DNA of 61,175 nt, taken from positions 1 to 61,175 of the forward strand of contig URLZ01000009.1 of the NCBI GenBank assembly GCA_900548895.1. Direction: 5' to 3'. The position numbers and the translations under genes were made by a program. Under the pieces are notes generated by a model. It did no database searches and was not told where the DNA came from. It was given only the letters and a program-made list of their open reading frames with translations. Below are positions 1-7,501 of this stretch, piece after piece. Positions within the stretch are counted from its first letter, which is position 1; the number at the start of each line of letters is the position of its first letter. The DNA comes from an uncultured Akkermansia sp. (GTDB lineage: Bacteria; Verrucomicrobiota; Verrucomicrobiia; Verrucomicrobiales; Akkermansiaceae).

Positions 1-141
1 CCCGGCCCCCTTTTTTCCCGGAACCGACTCCTTCCGCCGAGCGGTCGGCCCGTTGCAAGCGCGACTCCAACCTCGCGATGCATATCCGGGCCTTTTCCCC
101 GGCGTCCGCCGATCCCTTTCACCCCTTCCCTTTCGCCAGTC

Positions 142-981
142 ATGAGCTCAGATGAAAACAAACCCGGCAGCGGGCCAGAAGCTGCCGAAGCCCCCGCCGT
201 CATCAACATTGAGAACGCCAACCTCTTTCTCTCCGGCCGCCAGATTCTCCACAACATCAACTGGCAAGTGCGCCGCGGCGAGCGCTGCTTCATCCTCGGC
301 GCGAACGGTGCCGGCAAAACGACGCTCGTGCGCATGCTGCTCGGCTACGCCTGGCCGATCTACGGCGCGACGGTGGAGGTGCTCGGGCACCGCTTCGGCA
401 CCATCAACCTGCGCGAGCTGCGCAAGCGCATCGCCTGGGTCAGCCCGCTGATGCACCAGTGGTTGCTCTCGGACCGCGAATGGACGGGCCGCGAGATGGT
501 GCTCTCCGGCCCGGACGCCACCATCGGCCTCTTCCGCACCCCCAGCGAGGAGGAGGAGAAAAAAGCCGCCGAGCTGCTCCGCTCCCTGCGCGCCACCCAT
601 CTGGCGGACCGCCCCGTGCACACCATGAGCTCGGGCGAGCAGGTCAAGGTGCTCATCGCGCGCGCCCTCATGACGAACCCCGAGCTGATGATCCTCGACG
701 AACCGAGCGTCTACCTCGACATCGCCGGGCGCGAGTTTTTGCTCGCCACCATCGCCGAGCTCGCGCAGTCGCGCCCCGAGCTCACGATCATCTTCATCAC
801 CCAGCGCATCGAGGACATCCTGCCCGACTTCAACCGCGGCATGATTCTGCGCCACGGCGAAATCATCTGCCACGGCAGCCGCGACGACGTGCTCACCGAG
901 CCGAACCTCCAGCGTGCCTTTGAGCTGCCCATCCGCCTCATCCGCGCCACGAACGGCCGCCTCTGGACCGTCATCGAGTAA
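142..981 (+). CDS. ABC transporter ATP-binding protein
   Basis: A 279-residue stand-alone ATPase subunit that would power an unidentified transporter at the inner membrane. Visible motifs are Walker A GANGAGKTT (about residues 53-61), the signature SSGEQVKVLIARAL (about 162-175) and Walker B LMILDEPSVYLD directly after it, followed by an FITQR segment in place of the usual switch histidine region. The length fits a single-domain ATPase. No permease or binding protein lies next to it in the window, so the substrate cannot be given; the missing partner could lie to the left. The next gene starts 26 nt downstream and could be cotranscribed. The ATG start is the first in frame, and no clear Shine-Dalgarno precedes it. 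Confidence 0.88.
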   Translation: MSSDENKPGSGPEAAEAPAVINIENANLFLSGRQILHNINWQVRRGERCFILGANGAGKTTLVRMLLGYAWPIYGATVEVLGHRFGTINLRELRKRIAWVSPLMHQWLLSDREWTGREMVLSGPDATIGLFRTPSEEEEKKAAELLRSLRATHLADRPVHTMSSGEQVKVLIARALMTNPELMILDEPSVYLDIAGREFLLATIAELAQSRPELTIIFITQRIEDILPDFNRGMILRHGEIICHGSRDDVLTEPNLQRAFELPIRLIRATNGRLWTVIE

Positions 982-1007
982 CCCCTCGCTCGCCCCCTGC
1001 CCTTCAC

Positions 1008-2081
1008 ATGGTGAACGGCCGTTCCCAGAACCCGACGAAGCCCCTCCGGCAAGCCGACGGAAGTCCCGCAGGACAAGTTCCCGCTGATCGGGCCCTCTCG
1101 GGCCTCATGCGCAGGAGCGAGCCCACTGCGGCCGAGGCATCCCGCCGGAGCGGGAGTTCGAGCGACAGTCCGGGCAAGGGCCGCCGCGGCCCTTCCGAAC
1201 AGGGCAGCCCTATCACCCACTCCTCGCGAGACGAGCGCGAGAGTGAGCTTCGCCCCGCCCCGAGCGGGACACACGAAACAGGCGGGACAAGCGAAAGAAG
1301 CGAAACAAGCAAAACTGGCAGCCGACGCAGCGGCGACGACAAGCGCCGCGCGCGCGAACACGGCAGCGGCCCCGCAGCCCCGCGCCGCCTCTCCCTCGCC
1401 CACCGCGTCCGCGAGCACATGGAGGAGCTCATCCGCAGCGGGCAGTGGCAGGTCGGGCAGCGCATCCCGCCGGAGCCCGAGCTCATCCGGCACTTCGGCG
1501 TCAGCCACAACACCCTGCGCGAGGCCGTTCAGGGCCTCATCCACGCGGGCATGCTCCTCGCGAGGCCGGGGGACGGCACCTACGTCACCGCGGCGGATCG
1601 CCTCGACGCCGCCCTCGCGCACCGCTTGCAGCAGGCCGATCTGAGCCGCATCCTCGAAGCGCGACTCGCCATTGAAAAAGCCATCGTCGCCCTCGCGGCC
1701 CGCAGCCGCAGCGACGAGGATCTCCGGCTGATGGACGCCGCGCTCGCGCGCTGCAAGCAGCGGGAGGGCGACGGCATCGAGGCCGACATGGCCTTTCACA
1801 CCTGCATCGCCGCCGCGACGCGCAACCCCATCCTCTGCCAGATCTACCGCGTCATCACCCGCTACCTCAGCCAGCACTTCACCGGCGCCCTCACGCGGCG
1901 CCAGTACGAACCCGAAGCACTCGAGCTGCACGACCGGCTGCTGCACGCCATGCGCGAGCAGGATGCCGACGCCGCGCGCCACATCGTCGAGGCCATCGTC
2001 GCCTTCGACGCCCGCGACCTGCCGGAGGCTCCCCCAAGCGGCGCCGCGCAAGAGGGGGCCGGGCCAACCGAGGGCCTTTGA
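1008..2081 (+). CDS. GntR family transcriptional regulator (FCD/FadR type)
   Basis: Residues from about 125 onward form a GntR winged-helix domain (LAHRVREHMEELIRSG, then the recognition-helix region FGVSHNTLREAVQGL and the wing GDGTYV). A helical FCD-type ligand domain follows, with the acidic and histidine residues typical of FadR relatives (for example EADMAFHTCI). It is expected to act as a cytoplasmic metabolite-sensing repressor or activator. The first ~120 residues are low-complexity and rich in Arg, Ser, Gly and Glu, which is foreign to the family, so the true start may lie downstream. In-frame ATG codons occur at 1107 and 1420, but the latter would cut into the winged helix. The target is unknown; the upstream ABC gene is the nearest candidate. 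Confidence 0.82.
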   Translation: MVNGRSQNPTKPLRQADGSPAGQVPADRALSGLMRRSEPTAAEASRRSGSSSDSPGKGRRGPSEQGSPITHSSRDERESELRPAPSGTHETGGTSERSETSKTGSRRSGDDKRRAREHGSGPAAPRRLSLAHRVREHMEELIRSGQWQVGQRIPPEPELIRHFGVSHNTLREAVQGLIHAGMLLARPGDGTYVTAADRLDAALAHRLQQADLSRILEARLAIEKAIVALAARSRSDEDLRLMDAALARCKQREGDGIEADMAFHTCIAAATRNPILCQIYRVITRYLSQHFTGALTRRQYEPEALELHDRLLHAMREQDADAARHIVEAIVAFDARDLPEAPPSGAAQEGAGPTEGL

Positions 2082-2613
2082 TGAGCCGCGAGGTGGCTAG
2101 GCTCCCTTCGCTTGATTGCGAGACCGGCGAGGTCAGGCCGCACCCGGCGGAATGAATTCCGGCGGAGCGGAACACCGCCCGACGTCCCCCGCAGCTCTCT
2201 TCCCCCCGCTGCGTCGTTCGGCAGACTCCCCCATCCCTCTCCCTTCCGAAGCTTGAGGTTCTCCGAATCCGGTACACTTCAGTACCCCTGCTTCGCATCT
2301 TGCCTCCCGAGCTCCCCGATTGAGCCCCTCGGCGGAGCGCACCCGACCCGTCCTGCCCGCCGGAGGGCAGCGCATCCGCAGCATCAAAACGCCGGCTCGC
2401 GAGCCGCGACTCCTCCACTCCCCGGACCCGCCGACGACTGCCGGCCCCGCGCCTCCTGCCCGCCCTCGGGCATAACCGAGCCTTCGCTCGTTTGAAGAAG
2501 CGCAAAAACATTGAACGAGCGCGTTTTTCGCATTTCGGGGCCCTACTTTCTTGATAGGATGCCCGAAATCCGTCCGGAGCGAGCAGAAAAAAACGACATC
2601 TTCAAAAATTCGA
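2082..2613. other. Intergenic region upstream of the cell-wall cluster
   Basis: About 530 bases without a convincing gene. The reading frames here are short, lack start signals and resemble no known protein. The right end holds a terminator-like hairpin, and beyond it lie the mraZ promoter and candidate operator. Confidence 0.6.
2485..2528 (+). terminator. Possible rho-independent terminator before mraZ
   Basis: An 8-bp inverted repeat (CGCTCGTT at 2485-2492, AACGAGCG at 2514-2521) is followed by CGTTTTT. The loop is long (about 21 nt), so this is weaker than a classical terminator. It could end transcription from the regulator gene. Confidence 0.35.
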
Positions 2614-2642
2614 TTGACTTTCCAAGTGTATTAGAGTGTACT
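2614..2642 (+). promoter_or_regulatory. Probable mraZ promoter
   Basis: A TTGACT box (2614-2619) is followed after 17 nt by TGTACT (2637-2642), inside a locally AT-rich stretch that contrasts with the GC-rich surroundings. It lies 20 nt before the mraZ start and would drive the whole cell-wall cluster. Confidence 0.55.
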
Positions 2643-2658
2643 AGTGTGCAGAGAAGTG
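2625..2658 (+). promoter_or_regulatory. Candidate MraZ operator: AGTG direct repeats
   Basis: AGTG occurs at 2625, 2635, 2643 and 2655; the first two are extended as AGTGTA and the third as AGTGTG. The spacing is 10, 8 and 12 nt, close to one helical turn. MraZ proteins are known to bind short direct repeats spaced by about 10 bp upstream of their own gene, so this is a plausible autoregulatory site overlapping the -10 box. Confidence 0.5.
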
Positions 2659-2662
2659 AACG

Positions 2663-3133
2663 ATGGGCGAGGTGTCTTCAGTGTTATTCACGGGTAATGT
2701 GACACACAAGCTGGATCCCAAGAGCAGAGTGGCGATTCCGGCCGGGTGGCGTGTGTCGCAGGATCCCGTCCTGCGCCTCATCGAATCGAGCAGCGACGGC
2801 TACCCGATCATCAAGTGTTACACGCGCGACGGCTTCGCTGCAAAGATGGAATCCATCCGCACGCAGGCCGAAGCCTCCGGGGCGAACCCCGGCGACATTG
2901 ATCGCTACATTGGCATCATCACCGGGCGCTGCATGGAGGCCGAGGTGAGCAGCCAGGGAAAACTACTGATTCCCAAGCAGCAGCGCGACCGCCTGAAGCT
3001 CGGTGACACCGCTGTCATCGTCGGGCGCGGCGGCTATTTTGAAATTTGGGAGCCCGCGGACTTCGCCGCCAGCAACAGCCCTGAGGCCATCGGTAAGCTC
3101 GGCCTCGATCAAATCTTCCACATGCTCTCATGA
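2663..3133 (+). CDS. mraZ: MraZ, DNA-binding regulator of the dcw cluster
   Basis: The 156-residue protein has the two AbrB-like half-repeats of MraZ. The first is at the N-terminus (FTGNVTHKLDPKSRVAIPA) and the second near residues 95-125 (EVSSQGKLLIPKQQRDRLKL followed by AVIVGRGGYFEIW). The family forms ring oligomers that bind direct repeats upstream of mraZ and repress the cluster; AGTG repeats of that kind lie immediately upstream. The gene begins the cluster and overlaps rsmH by 4 nt (ATGA), which suggests translational coupling. The ATG at 2663 places the conserved FTGN motif at the usual distance from the N-terminus. Confidence 0.93.
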   Translation: MGEVSSVLFTGNVTHKLDPKSRVAIPAGWRVSQDPVLRLIESSSDGYPIIKCYTRDGFAAKMESIRTQAEASGANPGDIDRYIGIITGRCMEAEVSSQGKLLIPKQQRDRLKLGDTAVIVGRGGYFEIWEPADFAASNSPEAIGKLGLDQIFHMLS

Positions 3134-4719
3134 CAGCTCCTGCGCCCATGGTGTATGCAAGTCGCCGCCCGGCGACCGGCATCTGCTACCGCGTTCTCCT
3201 CTGGGAGGACGCGGCGCTCGACCGCGCGCAGCTGGAGTCCTGGCGCGCGCGCAAGCGCGAGCTGCTGCAGGCCATGCGCGACGCCGGCATCAAGGGCTCG
3301 CGCGGCCGACTGGCCGAGCTCACCCGAGAGCTCGCCGAGCTCACCCGCCGCTGCATCGAGGAGCCGCTCGCCGAGCGCGCCGCAGCTGCAGAGGGAGTCG
3401 CGGCTGACGCGAGTTCCGCCGCCGGAGAGAGCTTGCCGGCCGGCGAGAGTACCGACGCAGCGAAGAGTACCACCGCAGCTACGAGCGACGAAACCGCGAC
3501 GCGCCGAGCGCGCTGCCGCGAGCTACTGGATCACCTGAAGCAGGACAGCGGCGTGCTGGGCTGCCGCCTGAGCAGCGTGAGCGCCGACATCCTCTGCGCT
3601 CCGACCGGTGAGGAGGGTATCGACGCCGCCCTCGAGCGCTGGCTGCGTGCACCCTGGCCCTTCACCCCCTGCGCCGAGCGCGTCATCGAAGCCCTCAGCC
3701 CCGAGGACGCCGAGCGCCTGCGCCTGGAGCTCAGCCGCGACGCCGAGCAGCAGGAGGAGCTCGGTCTGAGCCCCGAGGGCGACGACGAGGGGGCGGACGC
3801 CGCCCCCTTCCGCCACGTCACCGTGCTCGCGCGCGAGGCCGTTGACGCCCTGCGACCCGCCCCGGGCCGCGTCTTCATCGACGCCACACTCGGCGGCGGC
3901 GGTCACACCGAGCTGCTGCTGCAGGCCGGGGCGACCGTCTGGGGCATCGATCAGGATCCCACCGCCCGCCGCGCCGCCCGCCGGCGCCTCGCCGCCTACG
4001 GCGATCGCCTGCATGTCATCGCCGGCAACTTCCGCAACGCCGCCGAGCTGCTGCGCGCCCGCGGCCTCAGCGAAGCCGACGGCCTGCTGGCCGACATCGG
4101 CATCTCCTCCCCGCAGGTCGACTGCCCCGAGCGCGGCTTCTCCTTTTTGAGCGAAGGGCCGCTGGACATGAGGATGAACCCCGAGAGCCCCCGCAGCGCC
4201 GCCGATATCGTCAACGAAGCGAGCGAAGCCGAGCTGGCCGACATCCTGCACCGCTACGGCGAAGAGAGAGCCGCGCGCGCCATCGCCCGCCGCATCGTCC
4301 GCGAGCGAGCCCTGCACCCCATCTCGACGACCACGCAGCTCGCCGACATCATCGCCGGCGTTCTGCCGCGCAAGGGCCGCCAGCACCCCGCCACCCGCAG
4401 CTTTCAGGCCCTGCGCATCGCCGTCAATGATGAGCTCGGTGCGCTCGATGCCCTGCTGGAGAGCGGGCTGAGCCTGCTGCGCAGCGGCGGGCGCTTCGCC
4501 GTCATCACCTTCCACAGCCTCGAGGATCGCGCCGTCAAGCGCTACTTCGAGCAGGTCACCCGGCCGGAAATCGACCGCCCCGAGTGGCCGGCCCCGCGCC
4601 CGAACCCCGACTACTGCGCCAGCCTCGTCTTCAAGCGCCCCGTCGTGGCCGGCGAAGACGAGCTGAAGCGCAACCCCCGCGCGCGCAGCGCCAAGCTGCG
4701 CGTCATCGAGAAACTCTGA
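3130..4719 (+). CDS. rsmH: 16S rRNA (cytosine-1402-N4)-methyltransferase RsmH with N-terminal extension
   Basis: The C-terminal ~308 residues (from about 222, FRHVTVLAREAVDAL) are a canonical RsmH/MraW. Visible are the SAM-binding loop IDATLGGGGHTELLL, the GLLADIGISSPQVD motif, GPLDMRMNP, and the late ITFHSLEDRAVKRYF motif. The enzyme methylates C1402 in the ribosomal decoding centre. Family members are about 310 residues; this one is 529. The extra ~220 residues begin with a possibly folded segment rich in charged helix, pass through an Ala/Ser/Glu/Thr low-complexity stretch (about residues 85-120) and end in a second charged helical segment. I do not recognise this domain. The start is fixed by the 4-nt overlap with mraZ, and the extension is in frame throughout. 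Confidence 0.92.
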   Translation: MTAPAPMVYASRRPATGICYRVLLWEDAALDRAQLESWRARKRELLQAMRDAGIKGSRGRLAELTRELAELTRRCIEEPLAERAAAAEGVAADASSAAGESLPAGESTDAAKSTTAATSDETATRRARCRELLDHLKQDSGVLGCRLSSVSADILCAPTGEEGIDAALERWLRAPWPFTPCAERVIEALSPEDAERLRLELSRDAEQQEELGLSPEGDDEGADAAPFRHVTVLAREAVDALRPAPGRVFIDATLGGGGHTELLLQAGATVWGIDQDPTARRAARRRLAAYGDRLHVIAGNFRNAAELLRARGLSEADGLLADIGISSPQVDCPERGFSFLSEGPLDMRMNPESPRSAADIVNEASEAELADILHRYGEERAARAIARRIVRERALHPISTTTQLADIIAGVLPRKGRQHPATRSFQALRIAVNDELGALDALLESGLSLLRSGGRFAVITFHSLEDRAVKRYFEQVTRPEIDRPEWPAPRPNPDYCASLVFKRPVVAGEDELKRNPRARSAKLRVIEKL

Positions 4720-4750
4720 TCATCCCTTTCCCCACCTCAACAGCACCCCC

Positions 4751-5104
4751 ATGTCACGGCACCACTCCACCACCCGATACCAGGCCCGGATCTCGTACCC
4801 CACGATGATCTGGATGGTGGCCGTCGGCCTGCTGCTGGGTTGCTGCGGCGTCTTCTACGCCTACCTCAAGCACGAGCAAATGCTGGAGAACACGGAAATC
4901 CACAAACTCCAGCAGGCCATCGCCATCGCCACGCTCAACGCCAGCCAGTACCGCGCTCAGGCCAACGCCCTGACCAACCGCTGGCTCATGCGTGAGCGTC
5001 TCCTCAAAGCGGGATCCGAACTGCGAGACATTGAGCGCAGCCAGATCGAAGTTGCCCTTCCGCTCCGCGAAACGGAACGGCTCACGATCAACCTCCAGCC
5101 CTGA
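4751..5104 (+). CDS. FtsL-like single-pass membrane protein
   Basis: A 117-residue bitopic protein with a short basic cytoplasmic N-terminus, one membrane span (about residues 19-38, IWMVAVGLLLGCCGVFYAYL) and a periplasmic helix likely to be a coiled coil (about 40-90). Size, topology and position between rsmH and ftsI match FtsL, which joins FtsB and FtsQ to activate septal synthesis by FtsW-FtsI. FtsL sequences are too divergent for the motif itself to prove identity, so the call rests on topology and synteny. The next gene begins 11 nt downstream. No Shine-Dalgarno is visible; the leader is C-rich. Confidence 0.7.
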   Translation: MSRHHSTTRYQARISYPTMIWMVAVGLLLGCCGVFYAYLKHEQMLENTEIHKLQQAIAIATLNASQYRAQANALTNRWLMRERLLKAGSELRDIERSQIEVALPLRETERLTINLQP

Positions 5105-5115
5105 GCTCACCGTCG

Positions 5116-7407
5116 ATGCGCACCAAGGTTCCCTTCACCACGCGATGCCTGATTCTGGTCATCCTCATCTTTGCGGTCAGCTTCAGCATCTCGTGGAAAC
5201 TCATCCGCCTGCACGTCGTGGATCAGGATGAGCGCAGCCGCATCGCCGCCGAGGAAATGATCGACCGCGAAATCATCCCCGCGCAGCGCGGGCTCATCAT
5301 GGATCGCAACGAGGAGGTTCTCACCAACAACATTCAGAGCGCCACCATCAAGGCCAACCGCTACCACCTGCGCGAGCTCAACGTCGTCGTCGACGGCCTC
5401 GCCTACAATCAGGCCGTCAACGACCCCGCTTGGGATGCCGCCCCCGATGACAAGGCGCGCAACAAGCTCTACCTCAAATACCGCAGCCGTCTGCTGGACA
5501 ACGCCGTGCGCGACCTCGACCCGAGCGAGAAGGCCGAGCTGCGCCGCCTGCATCAGGCCGATGACCCCGAGACCCTGCGCCGCCTCAGCTACTCACCCGA
5601 GGTGCTCGAGCAGTACTACGCCGCCCACGACAAGCTCGTCGCCGAGGTGCTCTACCCCTTCCTCTCGCGCGCCGGGCAGCAGGAGGACGAAGACGACGCC
5701 GAGGATGAAGCCGAAGACCCCGATGAGGCCTCCGGCGGCGACAACAGCTCCCGGCCGCAGGGCCGACGCGGCTACCTCACGCGCGAGGACATCATCGAGC
5801 GCATCGCCCAGCCGCAAACCGAGGCCTACAACCGCATCGCCCGAGCGGAGGGCAAGCCGCTCAAAGGCTTCCGCAACGACATCGTGCTGGCCCGCAACAT
5901 CCCGCCGGAAACGGCCGCGCAGCTCCGCAGCGTCCTCAAGAAAGCCCACATCCGCGGCATCGTCATCGAGACCGAGCTGCGGCGCAGCTACGTCATGCCC
6001 GAGATGCTCTGCCACGTCCTCGGCTACGTCAACCATGAAAACAAGGGATGCAGCGGCGTCGAAGCCACGAAGGACAGCTATCTGGCCGGCGTGGACGGCT
6101 CCTGCGAATACCGCCACAACCCGCGCGGCCAGGTGCTGCCCAACGAGGACGACCGCTACATGCCGCCCAAGCACGGCCTCAACCTCCGGCTCACCATCGA
6201 CATGCGCCTGCAGACCATCCTCGAGCAGGAGCTCGACAAGGGCCTGCGGCACTTCCATGCCGTGCGCGGCTGCATGATCGCCGTCGAGCCCCACACCGGC
6301 GACATCCTCGCCATGGTCAGCCGCCCCTCCTTTGACCTCAACACCAAGCAAGTCATCACCCACGAGGGCAAGTTTGACCGCGGCACCCTCAAGGACAGCC
6401 AGGGCAACACCGTCACGGGCGACTTCAACTTCGCCTGTCAGGCCCGCTACGAGCCCGGATCCACCTTCAAGGTCATCACCGTCGGTGCCGCGCTCGATCA
6501 GGGCGTGATGGGCATCCGCTCCAGCGTCAACTGCAACCCCTTCAGCGTCGGCTACGGCAGCCGACCCATCCACGACGTCGTCAACTACGGCACGCGCCAG
6601 GTCTGGGAAGTGCTCAAGAAGTCCAGCAACCCCGGCGCCGCGCAAATCGCCCTGCGCGTCAAGTGGTCGCGCTACAAGCCCTATCTTGAAGCCTACGGCC
6701 TCACCAAGCCCGTCAAGATCGCGCTGCCCAGCGGAGGCCCCTGCCTCGTAGCCGACGGCAGCAACATCGTCAACTTCTCGCGCATCTCCTACGGCTACTC
6801 CGTCTCCGTCTCCCCGCTGCACATGGCCATGGTCTACGCCACCATCGCCAACGGTGGCGTGCGCATGGCACCGCGCCTCATTGACAAAATCATCGCCGCC
6901 GACGGCAGCATCTACGATGAATGCCCGCCCGTCGTCGAGCGCCGCGTCATCAAAGAGAGAGTTGCCAAAGACCTCCTCATGGCGCTCGAATCCGTCACGG
7001 AGAAAAAGCCCGGAGACAACGGCACGGCAACGCGCGCGGCCATCCCGGGCTTCCGCATCGGCGGCAAGACCGGCACCGCCAAAAAAGTCAAACCGCGCGG
7101 CGGCTACTATGAAGGCCTTTACACCGTATCGTTTGCTGGTATACTTCCGGTGGACAACCCGCGCGTCGTCATCATGACGGTCATCGACGAGCCGCACCCG
7201 ACGGACTGCAACCCCGGCGGCGGCACCGTTGCCGCGCCCATCTTCCGCGCAGCCGCCGAGCGCATCATCAACGTGCTCAACATCCCCCCGTCGGATCCCG
7301 CCGCCTACGAAAAATACCTCGAAGAAAAGAAACAGACAGCCGCCGCCGAAGCCGAAGCCGCCGCGGCGGCCTCCGCGCCGAAAAAGCGGCGCAGCGCACG
7401 CCGCTGA
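5116..7407 (+). CDS. ftsI: Class B penicillin-binding protein (FtsI/PBP3-type transpeptidase)
   Basis: The 763-residue protein has an N-terminal membrane anchor (about residues 11-31), a PBP dimerisation region and a C-terminal transpeptidase domain. The three catalytic motifs are present: SxxK as S449-T-F-K452, SxN as S503-S-N505 and KTG at 651-653. It cross-links septal peptidoglycan together with FtsW, encoded downstream in the same cluster. The protein is longer than the ~580-residue average. Part of the excess is an acidic low-complexity insertion around residues 190-215 (EDEDDAEDEAEDPDEASGG) inside the pedestal region, and part is an Ala/Lys/Arg-rich C-terminal tail of about 35 residues. 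The ORF is intact. Confidence 0.93.
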   Translation: MRTKVPFTTRCLILVILIFAVSFSISWKLIRLHVVDQDERSRIAAEEMIDREIIPAQRGLIMDRNEEVLTNNIQSATIKANRYHLRELNVVVDGLAYNQAVNDPAWDAAPDDKARNKLYLKYRSRLLDNAVRDLDPSEKAELRRLHQADDPETLRRLSYSPEVLEQYYAAHDKLVAEVLYPFLSRAGQQEDEDDAEDEAEDPDEASGGDNSSRPQGRRGYLTREDIIERIAQPQTEAYNRIARAEGKPLKGFRNDIVLARNIPPETAAQLRSVLKKAHIRGIVIETELRRSYVMPEMLCHVLGYVNHENKGCSGVEATKDSYLAGVDGSCEYRHNPRGQVLPNEDDRYMPPKHGLNLRLTIDMRLQTILEQELDKGLRHFHAVRGCMIAVEPHTGDILAMVSRPSFDLNTKQVITHEGKFDRGTLKDSQGNTVTGDFNFACQARYEPGSTFKVITVGAALDQGVMGIRSSVNCNPFSVGYGSRPIHDVVNYGTRQVWEVLKKSSNPGAAQIALRVKWSRYKPYLEAYGLTKPVKIALPSGGPCLVADGSNIVNFSRISYGYSVSVSPLHMAMVYATIANGGVRMAPRLIDKIIAADGSIYDECPPVVERRVIKERVAKDLLMALESVTEKKPGDNGTATRAAIPGFRIGGKTGTAKKVKPRGGYYEGLYTVSFAGILPVDNPRVVIMTVIDEPHPTDCNPGGGTVAAPIFRAAAERIINVLNIPPSDPAAYEKYLEEKKQTAAAEAEAAAAASAPKKRRSARR

Positions 7408-7501
7408 CCCCGCGCACGGCAGCGACACCGAACAACGACATCGCACCCCGATTCCGAAACACCTCCATCCCTCAGCCGAGCCCCAGCCGATTACCACCGA
7501 C

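Noticed and set aside
1..141. A promoter before the ABC ATPase gene
   Set aside because: A TTGCAA word is present near 53-58, but no matching -10 follows at 16-18 nt.
711..2051. 446-residue minus-strand frame opposite the GntR gene
   Set aside because: Antisense to a clear winged-helix and FCD domain; no family resemblance.
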